Below are positions 7,392-11,477 of a stretch of DNA of 11,477 nucleotides, in pieces. The position numbers and the translations under genes were made by a program. Every line of letters starts with the position of its first letter. The first letter of the stretch is position 1. A model generated the notes under the pieces. That model was not told the origin of the DNA and ran no database searches. It saw nothing but the letters and a program-made list of their open reading frames with translations. Origin of the DNA: Streptosporangiaceae bacterium (lineage in GTDB: Bacteria; Actinomycetota; Actinomycetes; Streptosporangiales; Streptosporangiaceae); the NCBI GenBank assembly GCA_030039095.1, contig JASHQP010000417.1, positions 1 to 11,477 on the forward strand, read 5' to 3'.

Positions 7392-7442
7392 TGCACGCTT
7401 ACGCGTGCGCTACACGGCTCGCACGCGGCGCGTGCGATGAGG
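7392..7442 (-). repeat. Twin-hairpin pstS leader element, copy 2
   Basis: TCGCACGC (7419-7426) pairs with GCGTGCGA (7430-7437), and GCACGC (7393-7398) pairs with GCGTGC (7403-7408) just before the pstS Shine-Dalgarno. The sequence matches 2914-2965 with few changes. The second stem is kept although its loop and inner pairs differ, which supports selection for the structure. Confidence 0.7.
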
Positions 7443-7443
7443 C

Positions 7444-7505
7444 CCGCGCTCAAGCGCGGTTCTTGCCCTCGGGTGAGCGGAGTTGCCGTCCTCTCGCCCG
7501 AGGGG
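7444..7505 (-). promoter_or_regulatory. Hairpins in the pstB-pstS gap, possible attenuator or processing site
   Basis: CCGCGC (7444-7449) pairs with GCGCGG (7454-7459). CCCTCGGG (7466-7473) pairs with CCCGAGGG (7497-7504) across a 23-nt loop. Both lie just after the pstB stop codons (TAG followed at once by TAA). With the twin hairpins nearer to pstS, almost the whole 140-bp gap can fold. No separate promoter was recognised. Confidence 0.4.
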
Positions 7506-7510
7506 CCTTA

Positions 7511-8371
7511 CTAGCCGAAGTGGCCACTCACGTAGTGGGCGGTCTCCTCGTGAGCGGGGTTCTCGAAGACCTGCTCGGTGTCGCCGTGCTCGACCATGTG
7601 CCCCTGGTAGAGGAAGATCGTGCTGTCGGCGATCCGGCGGGCCTGGGCAAGGTTGTGGGTGACGATCACCACCGTGATCTTCGGGGTCAGCGTCTTGATC
7701 AGCGCCTCGATCGACTCCGTGGCCAGCGGGTCGAGCGAGGACGTGGGCTCATCGAGCAGCAGCACCTCGGGATCGACCGCCAGCGCCCGGGCCAGGCAGA
7801 GCAACTGCTGCTGCCCGCCGGACAGCCGGAACGGCGAGTCCTTCAGCCGGGTGTGGACCGCTTCCCACAACCCGACCTCGGTGAGCCGCCGCTGCGTGAT
7901 CTCACGGATCCCGGCGCGGCTGGCCATCTTGTGCGCCCGCACGCCGGCCACCACGTTGTCCATGATCGACATGGGGAACGGGTTCGGCCGCTGGAACAGC
8001 ATGCCGACTCGGCGTCGCAGCGTCATCAGCTCGACATGCGGGTGCCAGATGCTGCGCCCGTCCAGCAGCACGTCACCGTCGTGCCGGTAGCCGGTCACCT
8101 TGTCGTTCATCCGGTTGAAGGTCCGCAGCAACGTGGACTTGCCGGAGCCCGTTGGGCCGATCAGCGCGGTGATCGCGCCCTTCTGGACGTTCGTCGTGAT
8201 ATCGGAAAGGACCGTCCGCTGCCCGAAGCCCAGCGTGAGGCCCACGGCCGAAAGCGCGGTCTCCGCGCTCGCGGCGCCCGGGGCCTGCGTGGTGGCCGGT
8301 GCCTCGGAGTGGCCGGTTACCGTCACCGGGAGGGTGCTTCCGCCCCCTGCCGGATCAGCTTGGATCGACAT
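7511..8371 (-). CDS. pstB: Phosphate ABC transporter ATP-binding protein PstB
   Basis: This cytoplasmic ATPase powers phosphate uptake through PstC/PstA. It has 286 aa, about 30 more than many PstB proteins because of an Ala/Thr-rich N-terminal extension (1-36). Walker A is GPTGSGKST (72-80), the Q-loop region is FQRPNPFPMSI (126-136, a PstB hallmark), the signature is LSGGQQQ (183-189), Walker B is VLLLDEP (203-209) and the H-loop is VTHN (237-240). All catalytic motifs are intact. It is the first gene of the cluster, behind a candidate PHO box. The ATG lacks a strong Shine-Dalgarno; GGGGGCTAGGCG lies upstream. An internal start cannot be excluded because the first 36 residues are not conserved in the family. 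Confidence 0.96.
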   Translation of the reverse strand: MSIQADPAGGGSTLPVTVTGHSEAPATTQAPGAASAETALSAVGLTLGFGQRTVLSDITTNVQKGAITALIGPTGSGKSTLLRTFNRMNDKVTGYRHDGDVLLDGRSIWHPHVELMTLRRRVGMLFQRPNPFPMSIMDNVVAGVRAHKMASRAGIREITQRRLTEVGLWEAVHTRLKDSPFRLSGGQQQLLCLARALAVDPEVLLLDEPTSSLDPLATESIEALIKTLTPKITVVIVTHNLAQARRIADSTIFLYQGHMVEHGDTEQVFENPAHEETAHYVSGHFG

Positions 8372-8431
8372 GATGTCGCCTAGCCCCCAAGCGTCGTGAT
8401 GATCCCCGCCGTGTTCCCACGGCCCGCACCA

Positions 8432-8475
8432 TTTGTAGGGGGCGAAAGTAACGAGCAGTTGAACAACAGGTGATG
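8432..8475 (-). promoter_or_regulatory. Candidate PHO box (PhoP site) and promoter of the pst cluster
   Basis: On the minus strand three consecutive 11-nt units read CATCACCTGTT (8475-8465), GTTCAACTGCT (8464-8454) and CGTTACTTTCG (8453-8443). The Streptomyces PhoP unit is GTTCACC-YRYG. Unit 2 matches at 9 of 11 positions, unit 1 at 8 and unit 3 more weakly. A -10-like TACAAA (8437-8432) follows 5 nt later, so the box would cover the -35 region as in PhoP-activated promoters. It lies about 60-105 nt before the pstB start. Confidence 0.6.
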
Positions 8476-8522
8476 AAACAGCCGACGGGCAGATGGCAAG
8501 AAAAAGAACACACCAAACGTGC

Positions 8523-8559
8523 TCGTGGCCCGCCGGGAATCACTCCCAGCGGGCCACGA
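8523..8559 (-). terminator. Terminator of the sulfurtransferase operon
   Basis: TCGTGGCCCGC (8523-8533) pairs perfectly with GCGGGCCACGA (8549-8559). The stem continues with GGGA/TCCC after one mismatch and has a 5-nt loop. On the minus strand it is 17 nt past the sseC stop, and a T-rich stretch (GTGTGTTCTTTTTCTTG) follows soon after. It insulates the sulfur operon from the pst promoter. Confidence 0.85.
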
Positions 8560-8575
8560 CCCAGCGATCTCCGCG

Positions 8576-8887
8576 CTAGACAGCCACCTCGAGTTCGGTG
8601 ATCCTGCCGATGTCGGCGGACACCTCGCGCTCGGCCCTGACGTTGCCGGGAGCGAGCACGCGCAGCGTCCACGAACCCGGGGCGGCGAAGAACCGGAACC
8701 CGCCGTCCTCGCCGAGCGGCACCTCGGCGACGAACTCGCCGCCGGAGTTGAGCAGGCGCGCGTACCCGACGGGCACCGCTGACCCGTTCTGGGTCACCCG
8801 CCCCTGCACCACCGCCTGGGTGCCGGCGTCCTTGGCAGCGCTCACCGGGACCCCGCCCGCCGGGGCGCCGCAGCCGTCAGCGCTCAC
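8576..8887 (-). CDS. sseC: DUF1416 protein (SseC-like)
   Basis: This small soluble protein of 103 aa has the length usual for the DUF1416/SseC family found next to SseA in actinobacteria; its biochemical role is not established. The N-terminus MSADGCGAP matches the family's CGAP start. A single all-beta domain with VVQGRVT, YARLLNSGGEFVAEV and GGFRFFAAPGSWTLRVLAPG covers most of the chain. The frame is open upstream to 8941, but GTG at 8887 is chosen because it overlaps the sseA stop as GTGA and gives the family's N-terminus. It is the last gene of the DUF4395-sseA-sseC run, so translational coupling is likely. Confidence 0.92.
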   Translation of the reverse strand: MSADGCGAPAGGVPVSAAKDAGTQAVVQGRVTQNGSAVPVGYARLLNSGGEFVAEVPLGEDGGFRFFAAPGSWTLRVLAPGNVRAEREVSADIGRITELEVAV

Positions 8888-9726
8888 TTGCCGTCCCCAA
8901 CCTCGATCGGGACCCCGACCAGCGAGCCGTACTCGGTCCACGAACCGTCGTAGTTCTTGACGTTCTCCTGCCCGAGCAGCTCGTGCAGCACGAACCAGGT
9001 GTGCGCCGAGCGCTCGCCGATCCTGCAGTACGCGATCGTGTCCCTGCCGAAGTCCACGCCCGCCTCGTCGCTGTAGAGCGTGCGCAGCGCGTCATCGGAC
9101 TTGAACGTGCCGTCTTCCTCGGCCGCCTTCGACCAGGGGACATTCTTGGCCGACGGGATGTGGCCTCCGCGCTGCGCCTGCTCCTGCGGCAGGTGCGCCG
9201 GGGCCAGCAGCCGCCCGGCGAACTCGTCCGGCGAGCGGACGTCGACCAGGTTGTCGCGGCCGATCGCGGCGACGACCTCGTCGCGGAACGCGCGGATCGC
9301 CTTGTCCTGCTCGCGGGCGTGGTAGCTGGTCCTGGCACGCTGCGGCACGTCGGTCACGAGCTCGCGGGACTCGAGCTCCCACTTCTTCCGGCCGCCGTCG
9401 AGCAGCTTGACGTTGTTGTGCCCGTACAGCTTGAAGTACCAGTACGCGTACGCGGCGAACCAGTTGTTGTTGCCGCCGTAAAGGACGACGGTGTCGTCGT
9501 TGGAAATGCCCCGCTCGGAGAGCAGCGCCTCGAAGCCGGCCCTGTCCACGAAGTCACGGCGGACCGGGTCCTGCAGGTCGGCCTTCCAGTCGATCTTGAC
9601 GGCGTTGCGGATGTGGCCCTTGTCGTAGGCGCTGGTGTCCTCGTCGACCTCGACGAGCACCACGCCGGGGTCGCTGCCGTGCGCCTCGACCCATTCGGAG
9701 TCAACGAGAACGTCGGATCGGCTCAT
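8884..9726 (-). CDS. sseA: Thiosulfate/3-mercaptopyruvate sulfurtransferase (rhodanese type)
   Basis: This cytoplasmic enzyme moves a sulfane sulfur onto its active-site Cys and then to an acceptor. It has 280 aa with two rhodanese domains: an inactive N-terminal one (about 5-125; GHIRNAVKIDW, LYGGNNNWFAAYAYW) and a catalytic C-terminal one (about 145-275) carrying VDVRSPDEFAG, GGHIPSAKNVPW and the loop CRIGERSAHTW with the nucleophile Cys234. The loop reads CRIGERS, closer to the thiosulfate form (as in actinobacterial CysA/SseA) than to the CG[ST]GVT of mercaptopyruvate enzymes. The ATG overlaps the DUF4395 stop (ATGA) and the stop overlaps the sseC start, so the three genes are translated together. 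Length is normal. Confidence 0.95.
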   Translation of the reverse strand: MSRSDVLVDSEWVEAHGSDPGVVLVEVDEDTSAYDKGHIRNAVKIDWKADLQDPVRRDFVDRAGFEALLSERGISNDDTVVLYGGNNNWFAAYAYWYFKLYGHNNVKLLDGGRKKWELESRELVTDVPQRARTSYHAREQDKAIRAFRDEVVAAIGRDNLVDVRSPDEFAGRLLAPAHLPQEQAQRGGHIPSAKNVPWSKAAEEDGTFKSDDALRTLYSDEAGVDFGRDTIAYCRIGERSAHTWFVLHELLGQENVKNYDGSWTEYGSLVGVPIEVGDGK

Positions 9727-10178
9727 ATGGGAACCTCCTTGTCGGTTTCGGCCGTCGCCATCCCCTGGCGGCCCGGCCAGATACGTCGGATCAGCAGATA
9801 CATCTCGCAGCCCAGGCAGAGCCCGAAGACACCGTTCAGGAACGCGGCGAGCAGGCCGGCCGATGCGGCAGCCATGCCGAGCGGCGTGATACCCGCTGCG
9901 TACCCAATGACCCCTATCACGCTGATCAGGAGGCCTGTGCCCTGGGCGAACCTCGGTGGCGCCTCTGGCTCTAGTTCCTTGGGCGGCCCGATGCGCGGCC
10001 GCACCAGCCAGCGGTAGATCAGGCCGTACGGGGCGTACCGCATGCCGAACAGGGTGGCGATGGCGAAGATCACCGCCTGCGCGCCCAGCAGCCAGGCGCT
10101 TCCGGTGATCAGGACAACGGCGAAGACCACCATCGTGATCAGCGCTCCGAAGCGTGGTCCCCTCGGATCGATGTCCAT
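9723..10178 (-). CDS. DUF4395 family membrane protein with CxxC motif
   Basis: This 151-aa integral membrane protein is of unknown biochemical function. It starts MDIDPRGPRFGA, as DUF4395 proteins do. About four membrane segments are seen (11-31, 33-46, 82-98, 103-120), with RYAPYGLIYRWLVRPRIGPP between the pairs. Near the end, GLCLGCEMYLL (119-129) places two Cys in a CxxC arrangement (121 and 124) at the edge of the last segment. The open frame extends to 10283, but ATG at 10178 has AAGGGA 8 nt upstream and gives the family's N-terminus. Together with the thioredoxin upstream and sseA downstream, the CxxC suggests transfer of electrons or sulfur across the membrane; this is inference. Confidence 0.88.
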   Translation of the reverse strand: MDIDPRGPRFGALITMVVFAVVLITGSAWLLGAQAVIFAIATLFGMRYAPYGLIYRWLVRPRIGPPKELEPEAPPRFAQGTGLLISVIGVIGYAAGITPLGMAAASAGLLAAFLNGVFGLCLGCEMYLLIRRIWPGRQGMATAETDKEVPI

Positions 10179-10290
10179 TTGCAATGTCCCTTCGGGATGC
10201 TGGCGGGGGTTGCCCGTAGACGCGGCCCCGCCCGGCACGCTCTGCTCCCCGGTGCCTCTGCCTCGCCCGTTGACGCGGTCCACGCGACCG

Positions 10291-10336
10291 CGGGCCAGGG
10301 AGAGGATCGGGCGGCCCGGCCGGGCCCTGGCCCGGC
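10291..10336 (-). promoter_or_regulatory. Mutually exclusive hairpins, candidate transcription attenuator
   Basis: CGGGCCAGGG (10291-10300) is perfectly complementary to CCCTGGCCCG (10325-10334), 10 bp. The same right-hand arm is also used in GCCGGGCC/GGCCCGGC (10319-10326 with 10329-10336). A third option is the palindrome GGCCCGGCCGGGCC (10313-10326). These folds cannot form together. They begin 13 nt after the stop of the short leader ORF and end 113 nt before the DUF4395 gene, the layout of a peptide-controlled attenuator. Confidence 0.5.
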
Positions 10337-10348
10337 AGGCTCGGTGGC

Positions 10349-10492
10349 CTAACAGAGCGCGGTCGCGACGCGGCAGTAATCCACGGCGCGCCGCCGGGTC
10401 AGCGTCGACCGTGACAGCCGCGCGGCAGCCGTCACGGGAGACGCTGATATCCGGGCAGGCACGGTCCCGATGCTATGCGTAGCCGGGCTCAC
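10349..10492 (-). CDS. Short ORF, putative sulfur-operon leader peptide ending TRRRAVDYCRVATALC
   Basis: This 47-codon ORF lies between the thioredoxin gene and DUF4395. Its C-terminus TRRRAVDYCRVATALC resembles the short actinobacterial leader peptides with RR-hVDLCR-xxSAxC upstream of sulfur-assimilation genes. The GTG at 10492 has AGAGGGGGA 9 nt upstream. A second start, GTG at 10435, would give a 28-aa peptide, nearer the usual leader length, perhaps read from a leaderless message; the choice is open. The two Cys codons (TGC at 10375, TGT at 10354, the very last codon) are placed so that stalling on scarce Cys-tRNA would hold the ribosome over the start of the hairpin region. The sequence match is from memory of the family, not a search. 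Confidence 0.6.
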   Translation of the reverse strand: MSPATHSIGTVPARISASPVTAAARLSRSTLTRRRAVDYCRVATALC

Positions 10493-10534
10493 CTGTCACT
10501 ATCCCCCTCTTTCGATCTGATCACTAGGAATACC

Positions 10535-11005
10535 CTACGACAGGTCGCCAACTGCGGCTATAACGTCGGCCTTGCGAGGCTGACCGCTCGCGCGCTTGGC
10601 GACACGGCCGTCCGGGCCGACCACGAGGACCGTCGGAGTCCGGCGGATGTCCAGGCGGCGGACCAGATCGAGATGGGACTCGGCGTCGATCTCCACGTGC
10701 TCCACGCCGTCGACCATCCCGGCGACCTCGGCAAGGATGCGCCGGGTGGCGCGGCACGGCGCGCAGAACGCGGTGGAGAACTGGACCAGCGTGGCCCGCT
10801 GGCCGAGCGGCAGCCCCAGTTCCACGGAGGTGAGGACGGGGCCGGCGCCCGCCGCCGGGCCGCCGGCCACCTGCTCCCCGGGTGTGCCCGGGGTACCGGT
10901 GGAACCATGGACACCCCGGATCCGGCCGTTGGTCCGCTGCCAGGCAAGCCCGACCGCGACAGCGACGGCGAGCGCCGCCACGAGAGCGATGAGTCCGGGG
11001 GCCAC
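10535..11005 (-). CDS. Membrane-anchored thioredoxin family protein
   Basis: A 156-aa protein with one N-terminal membrane anchor (3-22), a Gly/Pro/Thr-rich linker (28-58) and a thioredoxin fold (about 60-155). The active site is FCAPCRATRRIL, with Cys81 and Cys84, and the cis-proline is in RTPTVLVV (Pro124). VEIDAESHLDLVRRLDI is the usual segment between them. The domain most likely faces outside and reduces disulfides or works with the DUF4395 membrane protein downstream. The GTG start has no clear Shine-Dalgarno; gene length is normal. The stop is 43 nt before the leader ORF, so it may feed the same transcript or be separate from it. Confidence 0.9.
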   Translation of the reverse strand: MAPGLIALVAALAVAVAVGLAWQRTNGRIRGVHGSTGTPGTPGEQVAGGPAAGAGPVLTSVELGLPLGQRATLVQFSTAFCAPCRATRRILAEVAGMVDGVEHVEIDAESHLDLVRRLDIRRTPTVLVVGPDGRVAKRASGQPRKADVIAAVGDLS

Positions 11006-11068
11006 GTTCAGCTAAGCGCGCGACCGGCGCGTCGCATTCCCGGTGCCGCCGTCATAGCGGTCAGAGCG

Positions 11069-11477
11069 CTACGAATTCGCGGCGACCCGGACCAGGACCT
11101 TGCCGTGCGCGCCGCTGATGTCGAAGCTCCGGAGATGGTCCATGGCCACCGTGGTCGAGGCGTCGTACCAGTTGCCGTCGTGAGCTCCGTTGACGGTCCA
11201 GCCGCCCGCCCACAGGTGCTGGCCGCTCGCGGTCGTGACCCAGAACTCGCAGTGCGTCCCGTTCGGGATGCCGGCAACCTGGACCTGCATCCTGGTCCCC
11301 GAGCCCGCGGCCGAGTAGTACACGGCGGCGGTCACGTGCGTGGCCAGATTGCTGCCGCGGACCAGGTACGAGTTGTCCTGTGCGGTTGGCTGCGAGGGTG
11401 TTTGGTGCGATGTCAGGATTGCGCCGGCCAGCCCGCCGCCGCCCACCGCGATGATCGCCGCGGCGGCCGCCACGGCG
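11069..11477 (-). CDS. C-terminal part of a membrane-anchored protein, likely an anti-sigma factor
   Basis: The frame is open to the right edge, so the N-terminus is outside the window; the GTG at 11473 is probably internal. At least 134 residues are visible. A membrane segment (AAAAAIIAVGGGGLAGAIL) comes first, then a short linker (TSHQTPSQPTAQ) and an extracytoplasmic beta domain with MQVQVAGIPNGTHCEFWV, GQHLWAGGWTV and HGKVLVRVAA. This layout and the G-x-C-x-LWV / aGgW pattern resemble the C-terminal domains of actinobacterial ECF anti-sigma factors. If so, a zinc-finger sigma-binding domain should lie just right of the window. Another secreted beta-sandwich protein is possible. Confidence 0.6.
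   Translation of the reverse strand, partial: AVAAAAAIIAVGGGGLAGAILTSHQTPSQPTAQDNSYLVRGSNLATHVTAAVYYSAAGSGTRMQVQVAGIPNGTHCEFWVTTASGQHLWAGGWTVNGAHDGNWYDASTTVAMDHLRSFDISGAHGKVLVRVAANS

Noticed and set aside
8888..8941. N-terminal extension of sseC
   Set aside because: Would overlap sseA by 58 bases; the GTG at 8887 gives the CGAP N-terminus and a GTGA junction.
8983..10017. 344-codon plus-strand open frame
   Set aside because: Antisense to sseA and part of DUF4395; no recognisable domain.
10179..10283. N-terminal extension of the DUF4395 gene
   Set aside because: The extra 35 residues are Gly/Arg-rich, overlap the attenuator-to-gene spacer, and the ATG at 10178 has a good Shine-Dalgarno and the family N-terminus.
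11020..11035. 5-bp hairpin between the anti-sigma-like and thioredoxin genes
   Set aside because: GCGAC/GTCGC is too short to count as a terminator in such GC-rich sequence.

Overview
The window is a very GC-rich chromosomal segment. GTG starts are common, stops and starts overlap in ATGA/GTGA style, and codon third positions are almost always G or C. It also carries lipoprotein-type PstS proteins and the Trx / DUF4395 / SseA / DUF1416 gene set. All of this points to an actinobacterium (Actinomycetota); I cannot name the genus. Every gene I can support lies on the minus strand, so the text below reads from high to low coordinates, the direction of transcription.

Right part (11477 to 8523), sulfur/thiol module: the C-terminal part of a membrane-anchored protein resembling an anti-sigma factor; a membrane-anchored thioredoxin with a CAPC active site; a short ORF not in ordinary gene calls whose product ends in TRRRAVDYCRVATALC, like the leader peptides found upstream of actinobacterial sulfur genes; a set of mutually exclusive GC-rich hairpins; then three overlapping genes (DUF4395 membrane protein with CxxC, SseA rhodanese-type sulfurtransferase, SseC/DUF1416). 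A strong stem-loop with a T-rich tail ends this unit. The likely logic is cysteine- or translation-sensitive attenuation of a sulfurtransferase operon.

Central part (8475 to 1729), phosphate module: a candidate PhoP-binding PHO box made of three 11-bp units, then pstB, pstS (copy 2), pstC, pstA, a GntR/HutC-type regulator and a second pstS (copy 1). The order B-S-C-A-gntR-S differs from the usual pstSCAB. No phoU is seen in the window, and a regulator is built into the operon. The two pstS genes are the same length and about three quarters identical by eye. The duplication also includes the 5' leader with twin hairpins and the 3' flanking hairpin. In copy 2 that 3' hairpin lies inside the start of pstC; in copy 1 it is a free-standing terminator followed by a relic of the gntR 3' end. 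Copy 1 has its own AT-rich upstream region.

Left part (1669 to 1): one long open frame running off the window edge. It encodes a membrane-anchored protein with the layout of VirD4/TraG-type conjugation ATPases but with a Walker A loop that lacks its lysine. Its ATG lies within the duplicated gntR-tail sequence.

No tRNA, rRNA, CRISPR array, insertion sequence or transposase was recognised.
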